Made by a program: the position numbers and the translations under genes
Assembly (NCBI GenBank): GCA_963803495.1
Contig: CAWDMP010000002.1
Span: forward strand, 3,844,001 to 3,908,000
Direction: 5' to 3'
Origin: Persicitalea sp963803495
GTDB lineage: Bacteria; Bacteroidota; Bacteroidia; Cytophagales; Spirosomataceae
DNA length: 64,000 bases
The notes under the pieces: generated by a model
What the model was told of the DNA's origin: nothing
The model's input: only the letters and a program-made list of their open reading frames with translations
Databases searched by the model: none
Shown here: positions 27,150 through 36,384 of the stretch, in pieces
How the letters are laid out: every line of letters begins with the position of its first letter
How positions within the stretch are numbered: the stretch's first letter is position 1

Positions 27150-28198
27150 TTGTGATTTGCCAGCCAGGACTTTATGGGACCATAGGGGCCAAGCTTGTGT
27201 TGCCGTTCCGTAAAAGGATCGACATAGGGACCGAAGGGATGGTCGAAGGGTTTGTCGGCGATGTTGGGCCAGTCGGCGCTGAGGTCCCTGGCGGGCCGAG
27301 GCCGCGAATTGACAAACGCCGCCACGTCCCAGGCCTCTTCATCGGTGAGTTGCGGATTCTCGTAGGTTACGCCGAAGGGCATGTTGAACTTTACGTAGCC
27401 CGCAAAAGCCGATAAGCGGTACAGCCCGGCCCCGACATTGTAGCTGTGCTCCCCCCAAAGTGGCGGGTAGGTGTAGCTTTTGCCGTTAGGAGACAGCAGG
27501 CCTTCGCCACTTTCCTGATGGCAACTCTGGCATTTCTGCTCGTATACGCGCGCACCGTTCGCTACGCTGGCGGCGCGTTTCAGGTCTGGTATCTTGAAAA
27601 GTCCCGATCCACGCGGCTTCATTCCCTTGGGTACATCGCTGCCCAGCCAGGCAAAATAGGCCAGGATCGCCCGCATCTCGGGACTATCGGGGTCCAGTGG
27701 CTGCCCGTTGAGGCTGCGTTCGAAACAGCCATTGACGCGCTGCACGTGATCTTCCACCCCACCCGAACGCGTCCGAAATTTGGGGTAGGTACCCTGCACC
27801 GCGAAGTAGTTGTTGCCCCAAGGCTGGGTACCCGCCCGCAGGTGGCAGTTCTGACAATTGAGGCCATTGGAAAGGGCACGTACCGACCCGTTCGGGCCAA
27901 GGTAGTCGGCGGTATGGGCAATCAATTCACGGCCGTAGGCGATTTGGTCGCGCTGCCCGGGCGGTAGCAAGGCCAGCCGCCGCTCGGCGGGTGCAGTCCA
28001 GAGGTCGACGAAATTGGAATCGGGCGGGGTAGAGGACTGTACTTTATCGTCGGCCGCCCCGGCTTCGTTGCGTACCCACTCAGGTGCTACGTATAGGTAT
28101 ATTGCCACGGCCAATCCCGCGAGCAACAGCAGACCGCCCAGTACTTTGGTGGTGCGGGGTAGCCAATAGCCGGTTTTGTTTTGGTCGGGAGGAGTCAT
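27146..28198 (-). CDS. Diheme c-type cytochrome, TsdA-like
   Basis: The 350 residues have one N-terminal membrane anchor (VLGGLLLLAGLAVAIYLYVA). There are two heme c sites: NCQNCHLRAG (about residue 115) and KCQSCHQESGEG (about 222). Between them the segment VQRVNGCFERSLNG with a lone Cys resembles thiosulfate dehydrogenase TsdA, where a Cys ligates one heme iron. If it is TsdA-like it would oxidise thiosulfate to tetrathionate or the reverse in the periplasm. Other diheme cytochromes cannot be excluded. No sox genes are nearby. It is the first gene of a cytochrome-DUF2490-DUF2147 unit. Confidence 0.7.
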   Translation of the reverse strand: MTPPDQNKTGYWLPRTTKVLGGLLLLAGLAVAIYLYVAPEWVRNEAGAADDKVQSSTPPDSNFVDLWTAPAERRLALLPPGQRDQIAYGRELIAHTADYLGPNGSVRALSNGLNCQNCHLRAGTQPWGNNYFAVQGTYPKFRTRSGGVEDHVQRVNGCFERSLNGQPLDPDSPEMRAILAYFAWLGSDVPKGMKPRGSGLFKIPDLKRAASVANGARVYEQKCQSCHQESGEGLLSPNGKSYTYPPLWGEHSYNVGAGLYRLSAFAGYVKFNMPFGVTYENPQLTDEEAWDVAAFVNSRPRPARDLSADWPNIADKPFDHPFGPYVDPFTERQHKLGPYGPIKSWLANHK

Positions 28199-28370
28199 CG
28201 ATGCCAGGGAAGTGCTTCAAAATGCGAATGTATTTCAAAGTGCGCAAAGTTTTATGGTCCAGGCGTCACAACTTTTGGAAAGCAGCACTTCCCGGCCGAA
28301 TCCCCTTTTCTGCCTACCTTTGATCGAAGTTAGTTTTTGGAATAAAGTCGACAGTCCTTCCCTCCCGAAC

Positions 28371-29315
28371 ATGGTACGTATCTATTACAAAGAAGGCCGC
28401 TACATCAAGCGGGAAACCGATGTGCGTGAGCTGGGCAAAATCGAGCGCCCGCTGTGGGTAGATTTGCAATCGCCCTCGCAGGAAGAAGAGGAGTGGGTGG
28501 AAACCAAGTGCGAAATTGACTTTCAAACGCCGCAGGAAATCGTGGAGATCGAGAGCAGCGCCCGGTTTTTCGAGCAGAACGACACGCTCAACGCCAACTC
28601 TAACTTTTTGCAAATCAATAAGAGTGGTTACCAGACCTACCCGGTGTCGTTTATCCTGCGGGGCAATGTACTCTTCACCTACCGCCGCGGCGACTCCAAG
28701 ACCTTTGCCGACACGGTCAAGAAAATGAAAGTGAGCCCCGATACCTTTCAGACCGGCGTCGACTTCATGCTGATGCTGCTCGAAACCCGCATCGAGGCCG
28801 ACGCCGATTCGCTGGAAGCCATTTCGCGCGATATTTCTTCGATCAGCAAGGACCTGATGCGCGAGCGAAAAGCCGAACAGGAGGTACTGATCAGCATCAG
28901 CTCATTGCAGGAAACCACCATGATGCTGCGCGAAACCTCCATCGACAAGCAACGGGTACTGTCGGGCATTCTGCGCAGCCAGTTTTTTCCCGAAGATCGC
29001 AAGGAGCATCTGCGCATCATTCTCAAAGACATCAGTTCGCTCTTGGAGTACACCACCTTCAATTTCGAGCGGCTGGAATATTTGCAGAATACCTTCATGG
29101 GCCTGGTCAACCTGGAGCAAAGCCAGGTCATCAAAATTTTCACCGTCGTGACCATCATCTTCATGCCGCCGACGCTCGTCGCGGGTATCTTCGGGATGAA
29201 CTTCGTATCACTGCCCACCTCAGGCTGGTCCTGGGGATTCTGGGCTTCATTGGCCCTGATGATCCTCTCATCGCTGGTGATGCTGGGGTACTTCCGGCGA
29301 AAGCGGTGGATATGA
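28371..29315 (+). CDS. CorA-family divalent cation transporter
   Basis: The start is placed at ATG 28371 (MVRIYYKEGRYIKRETD); the upstream open frame has no family similarity. The soluble N-terminal domain is followed by long helices, rich in Leu/Glu, that form the cytoplasmic funnel (LEAISRDISSISKDLMRERK). Two C-terminal membrane helices follow, with the signature IFGMNF after the first (FTVVTIIFMPPTLVAGIFGMN). The tail FRRKRWI is basic. At 314 residues it matches CorA. It carries Mg2+ or a related cation across the inner membrane. It converges with the glycosyltransferase gene. Confidence 0.9.
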   Translation: MVRIYYKEGRYIKRETDVRELGKIERPLWVDLQSPSQEEEEWVETKCEIDFQTPQEIVEIESSARFFEQNDTLNANSNFLQINKSGYQTYPVSFILRGNVLFTYRRGDSKTFADTVKKMKVSPDTFQTGVDFMLMLLETRIEADADSLEAISRDISSISKDLMRERKAEQEVLISISSLQETTMMLRETSIDKQRVLSGILRSQFFPEDRKEHLRIILKDISSLLEYTTFNFERLEYLQNTFMGLVNLEQSQVIKIFTVVTIIFMPPTLVAGIFGMNFVSLPTSGWSWGFWASLALMILSSLVMLGYFRRKRWI

Positions 29316-29393
29316 AAAGTTTGATGACTCTTGGCTGATGCAGCTTTCTGAAAATTATTAAGTTAGGGTACCGAAAAACCCGGATTGGCCAAG

Positions 29394-29442
29394 ATTTATT
29401 CCTGCAATTATGGAATTCAATTCCATAATTGCAGGAATAAAT
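29394..29442. repeat. Perfect 24-bp inverted repeat with a one-base centre
   Basis: Arms 29394-29417 and 29419-29442 are exact reverse complements around C29418; the core reads TGGAATTCAATTCCA. It lies between the convergent CorA and glycosyltransferase genes. It is AT-rich and without a clear T-run. It could be a bidirectional terminator or a protein-binding site. Confidence 0.85.
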
Positions 29443-29536
29443 CACCGAACTTTTCGAGAGCATGTAAGAAGGTTTGTCGTGATTCCCCACCGCGATGCTG
29501 TGGATAATTGGCAGGTACTGGGCTGGGAATTTTGAT

Positions 29537-30421
29537 TTAGCCGTTGGCAAAAACGGCGCGAAACCGTTTGAAGAGGTTTTTCAGGCGTATTAGTGCCGGC
29601 CTGGGAAGTACTTGCAACGGGCCGTCCCAGCTATTGCCGCGGCGGAGGTAGTAGCGCGAAAAGGTACTGGACGTCATGCCCCACTTGCCGATGAACGTAT
29701 AGTACCCCTGGTTCTTGACGATGCGCTTGACCGACACCGACCCGAAATGGTACACCCGGCTGCGGCCCATACCTTTGAAGTACCTGACGCCCGCCCGCCA
29801 AAGTTTCATCGAGAAATCGGGGTCGGAGTACATACCAGGTGAAAACTCGATGCTGTAGCCGCCTACCAAATGCCACAACCGGCGCGGCACCACGTTGGGC
29901 GGCCAAGTGGCGCCCTGCCAGTCGGACTTTGTAAAGGTCGAGTACTCGCGTAGTAGCCTGTCTTCCTCGAAAGTCTCCGGGCTCCGCCCAAAATCCGCGC
30001 CGATCGAGCAGGTGCTTTGGGGCACAGGCTCGATCGCGGTGGCCGATAGGAAAAATTGGTCGTGGCCAATGGCCTTGATCTCTTCATAAAGTACCTCATC
30101 CCACTCGGGGCAAACGTACATGTCGTCGTTGATGTAAAGCAGGTAGTCGCAGGTTGCCAGGAGGGCGCATTGGTTGAGCGCTTCGCACACGCCGACATTG
30201 GTAGCCGAGGCTGTAAATACCACATCGGGCTGTCGTCTGAGCCAGTCCAGGGTCCCGTCGCTGCCTTCGTTGACGTGCACGATAATCTGATGGGGGAAGA
30301 TAGAGTTTTTTCGAATGCTGGCGACGCATAGCTGCAGGTAGGCGAGGTTGTTCCAACTCGGGATGAGGATTGAAAAAATATTCTTTTTCACGATTTTGAT
30401 TTTATCGGTGCTCTGTTTCAC
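29537..30421 (-). CDS. Family 2 glycosyltransferase
   Basis: The 294 residues begin with a short lysine-rich leader, then the GT-A start FSILIPSWNNLAYLQLCVAS. The nucleotide-sugar site follows (NEGSDGTLDWL, LLYINDDMYVCPEWDEV with the DD metal site, about residues 96-98). Acceptor-side blocks FSPGMYSDPDFSMKLWRAG and YHFGSVSVKR come last. It probably adds a sugar to a surface glycan; donor and acceptor are unknown. It has no membrane segment and stands alone, converging with corA. Confidence 0.85.
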   Translation of the reverse strand: MKQSTDKIKIVKKNIFSILIPSWNNLAYLQLCVASIRKNSIFPHQIIVHVNEGSDGTLDWLRRQPDVVFTASATNVGVCEALNQCALLATCDYLLYINDDMYVCPEWDEVLYEEIKAIGHDQFFLSATAIEPVPQSTCSIGADFGRSPETFEEDRLLREYSTFTKSDWQGATWPPNVVPRRLWHLVGGYSIEFSPGMYSDPDFSMKLWRAGVRYFKGMGRSRVYHFGSVSVKRIVKNQGYYTFIGKWGMTSSTFSRYYLRRGNSWDGPLQVLPRPALIRLKNLFKRFRAVFANG

Positions 30422-30597
30422 AGGTACTTGTGATTTTCTGCGATTGCACTATTCGAGGTAATGAGCTATGCCGAGCTTCTGCTCCTTGAATATTCCGACG
30501 CTTCGGTGTAGATTTGTTTGTTGCAAAATCGCGCTAACAATTCTGTCCGGCGCTCCGTTATATCTTCTCTTTTACCATTCCAAAATCAAACACATAC

Positions 30598-31596
30598 ATG
30601 TCTGAATTAGCTACTGTCGCCCAGGAACCACTTTTGACCGAAGACCCGCTCCGGTTTGTTCTTTTTCCCATTCAACACCAGGACATCTGGCATATGTACA
30701 AGCGCCACGAGGCGTCGTTCTGGACGGCTGAGGAAATCGACCTCGGGCAAGATATGAAGGATTGGAACAATCTGAGCGACAACGAGCGGCATTTTATCTC
30801 GCACATCCTGGCTTTCTTCGCGGCCTCCGACGGCATCGTGAACGAAAATCTGGCCATCAATTTCCTTAGCGAAGTACAGTACGCCGAAGCCAAGTGCTTC
30901 TACGGCTTCCAGATCGCGATGGAAAATATCCACTCCGAGACTTACTCGCTGCTGATCGATACCTACATCAAGGACCCCAAGCAAAAAGACCACCTGCTGC
31001 GCGCAATCGACACGGTACCCTGCGTGCAGAAAAAAGCCGAATGGGCGTTAAAATGGATCAACAGCCCGGAGTTTACCGAGCGCATCATTGCCTTTGCGGC
31101 GGTGGAAGGTATCTTCTTCTCCGGTTCGTTCTGCTCGATTTTCTGGCTGAAGAAGCGGGGGCTGATGCCCGGCCTTTCGTTTTCCAACGAGCTGATCTCG
31201 CGCGATGAAGGGTTGCACTGCGAGTTCGCCTGCCTGCTTTACACCGATCACATCAAAAACAAACTACCCGAAGCCCGCGTGTTGGAAATCATGCTGGACG
31301 CGGTGGAAATTGAGAAGGAGTTCATCACCGAAGCGCTACCTGTGTCGCTTATCGGCATGAACGCCGAACTGATGAAGCAGTACATCGAGTTTGTGTGCGA
31401 CTTCTGGCTCGAGCGGCTGGGCTGTCCCAAGCACTTCGGCTCGTCCAATCCCTTCGACTTCATGGAGTTAATCTCACTGCCCGGCAAAACTAACTTCTTC
31501 GAGAAGCGCGTCGGGGAGTACCAGAAGGCAGGCGTCATGTCCGGAGTGACCGACAAAGAATCTGCTCACAAGATTTCGTTCGACGAAGACTTCTGA
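30598..31596 (+). CDS. nrdB: Ribonucleotide reductase class I, beta subunit
   Basis: The 332 residues contain the iron ligands and radical site of R2 proteins: FFAASDGIVNENL (Asp), EVQYAEAKCFYGFQIAMENIHSE (Glu, the radical Tyr in CFYGFQ, and His). RIIAFAAVEGIFFSGSF, RDEGLHCEFAC and the C-terminal tail SFDEDF, which docks on the alpha subunit, follow. The sequence is of the eukaryote-like class Ia type. It makes the tyrosyl radical needed to reduce ribonucleotides. nrdA is not in this window. Start ATG 30598. Confidence 0.97.
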   Translation: MSELATVAQEPLLTEDPLRFVLFPIQHQDIWHMYKRHEASFWTAEEIDLGQDMKDWNNLSDNERHFISHILAFFAASDGIVNENLAINFLSEVQYAEAKCFYGFQIAMENIHSETYSLLIDTYIKDPKQKDHLLRAIDTVPCVQKKAEWALKWINSPEFTERIIAFAAVEGIFFSGSFCSIFWLKKRGLMPGLSFSNELISRDEGLHCEFACLLYTDHIKNKLPEARVLEIMLDAVEIEKEFITEALPVSLIGMNAELMKQYIEFVCDFWLERLGCPKHFGSSNPFDFMELISLPGKTNFFEKRVGEYQKAGVMSGVTDKESAHKISFDEDF

Positions 31597-31597
31597 C

Positions 31598-31687
31598 AAA
31601 GGGGAGAAAGGGGACGGGGAAAGGGGTGAACGGGTTTTCTACTGTCAGGCCCTTCCTCCTTTCCCTCCTTATCCCGTTAATCCTTTT
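31598..31687. repeat. Imperfect inverted repeat of purine-rich units after nrdB
   Basis: The left arm (AAAGGGGAGAAAGGGGACGG, 31598 onward) is built of GGGGARA-like units. The right arm (CCCTTCCTCCTTTCCC..., about 31650-31687) is pyrimidine-rich and pairs with it. The right arm includes the last codons and stop of recX (31669). It may terminate both convergent genes. Confidence 0.6.
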
Positions 31688-32130
31688 ATTATTTTCCATA
31701 CAAGCTCGCTCTCGTAGCCCTTACTCAGGGCATACCGGGCGAGTTTTTGTTTGCGCTTGCGGGGGTCGGATTCGGTGCGTTGCAGCGACTCCAGTTTTTT
31801 GGTAAGCAAGTCTTGCAGGGTCTGTTCGTAGGCATGGTCGGTGATCTCGTCCATGCCCTGCTTAATCACGTAGTCGGTCAGGCCGCGTTTGGTGAGCTCC
31901 TGCTTGATGCGGCGACGCCCCCACTTTTTCAACCGGAATTTGCCGCCCGCGTAGGTTTTGGCGAAGCGCTCCTCGCTCACGTAGTTTTGCGTAATCAGCT
32001 CGGCGATAATCTCGTCGGCTTCATCTTCTTCCCACACACCCCATTTTTTGAGCCGCTGCCGCACTTCATCCTGCGTCCTTTCCTGGTAGGCACAAAATGA
32101 AGCGGCTTTCTGGAATATGAGTCTGTCCAT
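31669..32130 (-). CDS. recX: RecX-family recombination regulator
   Basis: The 153 helical residues contain the three-helix repeats of RecX: ASFCAYQERTQDEVRQRLKK, IIAELITQNYVSEERFAKTY and KFRLKKWGRRRIKQELTKRG. A last repeat (KLARYALSKGYESELVWKII) closes the protein. RecX limits RecA filament growth. recA is not adjacent. It converges with nrdB, and the two share the microrepeat hairpin. Confidence 0.88.
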   Translation of the reverse strand: MDRLIFQKAASFCAYQERTQDEVRQRLKKWGVWEEDEADEIIAELITQNYVSEERFAKTYAGGKFRLKKWGRRRIKQELTKRGLTDYVIKQGMDEITDHAYEQTLQDLLTKKLESLQRTESDPRKRKQKLARYALSKGYESELVWKIIKGLTG

Positions 32131-32155
32131 ATTGATACATCGGGCCGTAAGCTGT

Positions 32156-32764
32156 TCAGTCGAACCGGTTGCCGAAGGTGAAGGAAATCCCGACGTGAAC
32201 GGCCAGAAACCTGGACGAGCGATCGAAATTCAGTCGGGTTTCGCCCGCTTGATTTTTGGAAAAGCCAACATTGTAGAGTGCTTCGGCCATGGCGCTTAGG
32301 CCCTGGGTAATGTCATAGGACAGCCCGATTTTGGGCGCGAGCGCAAAATTGGTGTCGACCGTGGTGTCATCGTAGGCGGTACGGCCGTTGAAATCCACCC
32401 TGGTGTTCACGGCGTTGCGTTGAATACCCGTCTCAAAACCCACGTACGGGTTGAGGTCGGTATCCAGGATGTGGTACTCGACCGTGGCCATGACGGGAAT
32501 TCTGATGGCGGTTATTTTGCTATCGAGGCCATTCTCGTTGCGCGATAAGGTCTCACCGTAGCCCCTGACGCGCAATCCGGCGGCTAGTTTGGCCGAAAAA
32601 TAGTACTTGGCCCCCAACCCACCGCCCACAATGCCGCTGGTGCCGCTCTGCGTCGAAATTCCGTAAGCCCCACTGGCGCTGACACTGAGCTGGGCCTGGG
32701 CGGGGGCACTCGCCAGCAAGCCAAAAAGTACTAAAATCAGCAGAGCCAGGTTTTGATTCTTCAT
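32156..32764 (-). CDS. Outer membrane beta-barrel protein
   Basis: Start ATG 32764 gives the signal peptide MKNQNLALLILVLFGLLASA with cleavage after AQAQ. The upstream frame to 32887 lacks a signal and is not used. Alternating strands follow: LSVSASGAYGIS, GGGLGAKYYFSAKLAAGLRV, YHILDTDLNPYVGFETGIQ, ending VHVGISFTFGNRFD. It has the size and pattern of small porin-like barrel proteins (OmpW/OprF-like fold, about 180 residues). The function is unknown. It may be cotranscribed with recX, which follows after 25 bases. Confidence 0.7.
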   Translation of the reverse strand: MKNQNLALLILVLFGLLASAPAQAQLSVSASGAYGISTQSGTSGIVGGGLGAKYYFSAKLAAGLRVRGYGETLSRNENGLDSKITAIRIPVMATVEYHILDTDLNPYVGFETGIQRNAVNTRVDFNGRTAYDDTTVDTNFALAPKIGLSYDITQGLSAMAEALYNVGFSKNQAGETRLNFDRSSRFLAVHVGISFTFGNRFD

Positions 32765-32938
32765 GGTTGTTTTTGGTAAAAAGACACCCGACGGGTGCTT
32801 TTCCCCCATCGCGAGGGTACTTCTTGGGTTGTGAGGTGGGTTATGATCAAAAATAAGCTTCCCGGCCGATAAAACGTTATAAATCATAAATACTTTAACT
32901 TTGGGCTAATAAGTTTTCATTCTTCCACCTCCTTGCTT

Positions 32939-33742
32939 ATGTCTCCGGTCCGCCGCACGATCCTGAAATCGCTCTCTGCCCTGCCTTTGCTTTCCTTCGC
33001 CCGGCCTCCCGCTACCAAGCCGCCGATGACGCTGCGGTTTGCGGTGGCTTCCGACGGGCACTACGGTCAGCCGGATACCGATTTTGCAAAATTCCACGCG
33101 GACGTCGTTCGCTGGCTCAACCAGGAAAAGCTCCAAAAAGGGCTGGACTTCACCGTCATCAATGGTGACCTGATCCACGACGAGCCCACGCTCATGTACG
33201 ACGTCAAGACGGCTCTCCGCCAACTGACGATGCCGTTTTTCGTCACCCGGGGCAACCACGACCGCGTGGGCCTCGATGTGTGGCGAAGTACCTGGGGCTA
33301 CCCTACCAACCACAGTTTTGCGCGTGGCGAGTACGCTTTTATCCTCGGCGATACCTCAAACGAAAAGGGTGAGTACCTCTGCCCCGACCCCGATTGGCTG
33401 CGCGCCGAACTTGCCAAATACGAAGGCAAGAAAGGCATCTTCGTGTTCCTGCACATTGCACCCGGTCAATGGAAACTGAACATCGACAACCGCCAGGCCG
33501 TGCTCAATCTTTTGGAAAAAACGCCTAATGTCAAAGCCATGTTTCATGGCCACGAGCACGACGAGGACGACCGCAAGATGAGCGGCGGCAAACCTTACTT
33601 CTATGATGCCCACTTCGGTGGTAGCTGGGGTACCACGTACAAGGGCTACCGCATCGTGGAAATCTACGAGGACGACACCTGGCAATCTTACCAATACAAC
33701 CCCACCGCCGCCCCGATTCTTAATACTTTTGTGGGTGGGTAA
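32939..33742 (+). CDS. Calcineurin-like metallophosphoesterase, exported
   Basis: ATG 32939 gives MSPVRRTILKSLSALPLLSF, a Tat-like signal (RRTILK). The metal-binding blocks are clear: VASDGHYGQ (D-x-H), INGDLIHDEP (GD), RGNHDRVG (GNHD), FVFLHIAPG and MFHGHEHDED (GHxH). It hydrolyses phosphoesters in the periplasm; the substrate is not predictable. Normal length at 267 residues. It is divergent from the barrel gene and converges with tyrS. Confidence 0.88.
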   Translation: MSPVRRTILKSLSALPLLSFARPPATKPPMTLRFAVASDGHYGQPDTDFAKFHADVVRWLNQEKLQKGLDFTVINGDLIHDEPTLMYDVKTALRQLTMPFFVTRGNHDRVGLDVWRSTWGYPTNHSFARGEYAFILGDTSNEKGEYLCPDPDWLRAELAKYEGKKGIFVFLHIAPGQWKLNIDNRQAVLNLLEKTPNVKAMFHGHEHDEDDRKMSGGKPYFYDAHFGGSWGTTYKGYRIVEIYEDDTWQSYQYNPTAAPILNTFVGG

Positions 33743-33881
33743 AAGGGAGAGGGGTGAAGGGTAGACGGTAGAACGGTGTTCTACGCCATCTTTTTTGACA
33801 GCAGATTTTGTAATCCGCGAGCCGTCCACCGTTTGCCTTTCTCCCGTCCCCCATCAACCTCTCCCCCGTTCCCCGTCAACC
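33740..33881. repeat. Imperfect inverted repeat between the phosphoesterase and tyrS
   Basis: The left arm is AAAAGGGAGAGGGGTGAAGG plus TAGACGGTAGAACGGT. The right arm is ACCGTTTGCCTTTCTCCC and CTCTCCCCCGTTCCCCGTC, overlapping the last tyrS codons. The architecture is the same as at 31598-31687. Confidence 0.6.
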
Positions 33882-35179
33882 GAAATCAGATGATTCTTCT
33901 TCCCCTTCGACACCAGCACGAAGCGGTTTTGCAATAAGCCGAAATCGCTGAGGGGTTGGTCGGCACTGCTTACTTTTACTTTGTTGATACTGACGGCGTT
34001 TTGTTGAATAGCGCGACGGGTTTCGCCCTTCGAAGCGTATACCTGACCTCCGGTAACGGTCGATAGCAGGTCGGTGACGGTAGGGCAGGCCTCCCAGTCG
34101 GCACGGCTGATTTCGGATTGCGGTACCCCGTCGAAAATCGTTTCGAACTCATCGGCCTCGATGCCTTGCAGCGTCGCGAGCGTGGCCTTGCCAAAGAGTA
34201 CATCCGAGGCCTTCACGGCCAGCCTGTAATCGCGGGCCGAGTGGACGCGGGTAGTCACTTCCTCGGCCAACGCTTTTTGCATGGTCCGCAAATGCGGAGC
34301 GGTAGCGTGCTCCGCCTCCAATGCTTCGATCTCTTCTTTGGTGTACAGGGTAAACACCCGCAACAGCCGGTGTGAATCTTCGTCTGATTGGTTAATCCAG
34401 AACTGATAGAATTGGTAAGGGCTGGTCAGGGCGGGGTCGAGCCAGACGTTGCCGCCCTCGCTCTTGCCAAACTTGGTACCGTCGGACTTGGTGATCAGCG
34501 GCGTAGTGAGCGCGAACGCTTTGAAGTACTCTTCGTCGTCGCCTTCCTTCCGGCGGATGAGCTCGGTGCCTGTGGTTATATTTCCCCATTGGTCGGAGCC
34601 ACCCATTTGTAGCCGTACGTTTTTGTTTTTGTAAAGCCAGTAAAAATCGTAGCCTTGCAGTAGTTGGTAGGAAAACTCAGTAAAGGAAATACCCGTCTCG
34701 AGCCGTTTTCTGACCGAATCCTTACTGGTCATGTAATTGACCGACAAGAATTTGCCCACCTCCCGCAAGAATTGCAGAAAGCCCATTTCCTTAAACCAGT
34801 CGTAATTGTTGACCATCTCAGCCGAATTTTCTCCGCAATCGTAATCCAGGAATGCGGCCAGTTGCGCGCGAATACCCTCCTGATTGGCCCGCAGGGTGTC
34901 TTCTGAGAGGAAAGATCGCTCGGAGGCTTTAAAAGATGGATCGCCGATCATGCCTGTGGCGCCACCCACCAGCGCCAGGGGCTTATGACCCGCCCGCTGA
35001 AAATGCACGAGCAGCATCACCGTCGCCAGATTGCCGATGTGCAGCGAAGCCGCCGTCGGATCGAAGCCTATATACCCTACCGTCATCTGGGCGCTAAGTT
35101 GATCAGCGGTACCCGGCATCGTATCGTGCAACATGCCGCGCCACTGGAGTTCATCTATAAAGTCAGCGTATGGAGTCAT
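33854..35179 (-). CDS. tyrS: Tyrosyl-tRNA synthetase
   Basis: The 441 residues start MTPYADFIDELQWRGMLHDT. Class I motifs are present: FDPTAASLHIGNL (HIGH-type) and the tyrosine pocket GYDFYWLYKNKNVRLQMGGSDQWGNI. The KMSKS-type loop is GTKFGKSEGG and a C-terminal S4 RNA-binding domain (ASKGETRRAIQQNAVSINKV) follows. It charges tRNA-Tyr in the cytoplasm. Complete, of normal length. The C-terminal GERGRG is read from the microrepeat region. Confidence 0.97.
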   Translation of the reverse strand: MTPYADFIDELQWRGMLHDTMPGTADQLSAQMTVGYIGFDPTAASLHIGNLATVMLLVHFQRAGHKPLALVGGATGMIGDPSFKASERSFLSEDTLRANQEGIRAQLAAFLDYDCGENSAEMVNNYDWFKEMGFLQFLREVGKFLSVNYMTSKDSVRKRLETGISFTEFSYQLLQGYDFYWLYKNKNVRLQMGGSDQWGNITTGTELIRRKEGDDEEYFKAFALTTPLITKSDGTKFGKSEGGNVWLDPALTSPYQFYQFWINQSDEDSHRLLRVFTLYTKEEIEALEAEHATAPHLRTMQKALAEEVTTRVHSARDYRLAVKASDVLFGKATLATLQGIEADEFETIFDGVPQSEISRADWEACPTVTDLLSTVTGGQVYASKGETRRAIQQNAVSINKVKVSSADQPLSDFGLLQNRFVLVSKGKKNHLISVDGERGRG

Positions 35180-35621
35180 TTCTGTTATATGTACTTGAAC
35201 GTCTATTTTCGAGTGCGCAAAGGTAGTCCATTATGCCATTTGGCGAAGCTGACCCCGAAAATTGTCCTGAGATCAAAGAGTGGCAATGCGGCTTGGCGGT
35301 ATCTTTGGACGAAAAACAGCATTAAATCTGAAAAATAAAGGGACAAAGCACAGGGTGTTAATTGAAAATAGAAGAAAAAAAGGAAGATACTTCTTAAAAA
35401 AAATTATCCCTATTGCTCTATTTATTTAAGTTAGGATTGTGTATAACGATTTGAAGAATAGCATATTAAATCTGATTTTTTGCAAAAATTAAGTTTTTAA
35501 AAACATAAAATCCCACTATTTTATCGGTGAGAGTCATCTAATCAGAGGCAAGTGGCGTAGATTTTTTAACGTCTTACAGACCCACCAATTGGAATAAACA
35601 ATTTAACAGAAACTATTTATT
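35180..35621. other. AT-rich intergenic region upstream of the ferritin-like genes
   Basis: The 442 bases have no credible gene. The right part (35340-35600) is strongly AT-rich with runs of A and T and should hold the promoter and leader of the ferritin-like pair and, at its left, the tyrS promoter. No regulator site is clear to me. Confidence 0.4.
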
Positions 35622-36347
35622 ATGATAAACGAAGAAACGAAAACACTCGCACCATCGAACTCCAATGAGGAAAACCCGATGCTCGACGTAGTGAATCGCC
35701 GCCTTTTCCTGCGTTCTGCGGGTGTGGCTGCCGCTACGGGCGCGTTCATCCTTGGTGCTTGTACCGACAATACCAACGGCGTCGATCCGGTCTTGAACGG
35801 CGCGGTCGATCTGGGCACGGGCGATGTAGGTATCCTGAACTATGCCTACGCTCTCGAGCAACTGGAAGCAGCCTTCTATACGCAGGTGATGAGCAATCCA
35901 TTCAGTGGCATGACCGCCGCCGAAACCAGCATCCTGACTGACATTCGGGATCACGAAATCGTGCACCGCGAATTTTTCAAAGCGGCCTTGGGTAGTAGTG
36001 CTATTATGGGTCTCACGCCAGATTTTTCCAAGGTAGATTTCACGAATCGCGCCAATGTGCTTTTGTACGCCAAGATCTTTGAAGACACGGGTGTGTCGGC
36101 CTACAACGGAGCAGGAAGGTTGTTGAAGGATGCAGCCAATCTTTTGCTGGCTGGTAAGATCGTCTCGGTAGAAGCACGTCACGCGGCGATCATCCGTGAT
36201 TTGATCAACCCCAACAGCATGGATTTTGCAGGTGATGACATTATCGACGGAAGCGGACTCGGTTTGGCCAGTACGCCTAGTACGGTTCTAAGAGCCGTGC
36301 AGCCTTTCATCACCAATAAGATTTCGGGCGATAACCTGCCGAAGTAA
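35622..36347 (+). CDS. Ferritin-like domain lipoprotein with Tat signal
   Basis: The 241 residues have a twin-arginine signal at about residues 26-48 (NRRLFLRSAGVAAATGAFIL) ending in the lipobox LGAC, so the protein should be folded before export and then lipid-anchored. The Ferritin_2 helices follow: ILNYAYALEQLEAAFYTQVM, DHEIVHREFF, FEDTGVSAYNGAG and SVEARHAAIIRDLI. The Glu/His residues could bind two metal ions. The role in stress or desiccation is only suggested by the family. A paralogous gene follows after 37 bases. Confidence 0.85.
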   Translation: MINEETKTLAPSNSNEENPMLDVVNRRLFLRSAGVAAATGAFILGACTDNTNGVDPVLNGAVDLGTGDVGILNYAYALEQLEAAFYTQVMSNPFSGMTAAETSILTDIRDHEIVHREFFKAALGSSAIMGLTPDFSKVDFTNRANVLLYAKIFEDTGVSAYNGAGRLLKDAANLLLAGKIVSVEARHAAIIRDLINPNSMDFAGDDIIDGSGLGLASTPSTVLRAVQPFITNKISGDNLPK

Positions 36348-36384
36348 TTTTTGACCATCCTATCAATAATACCACCGAAGAACT

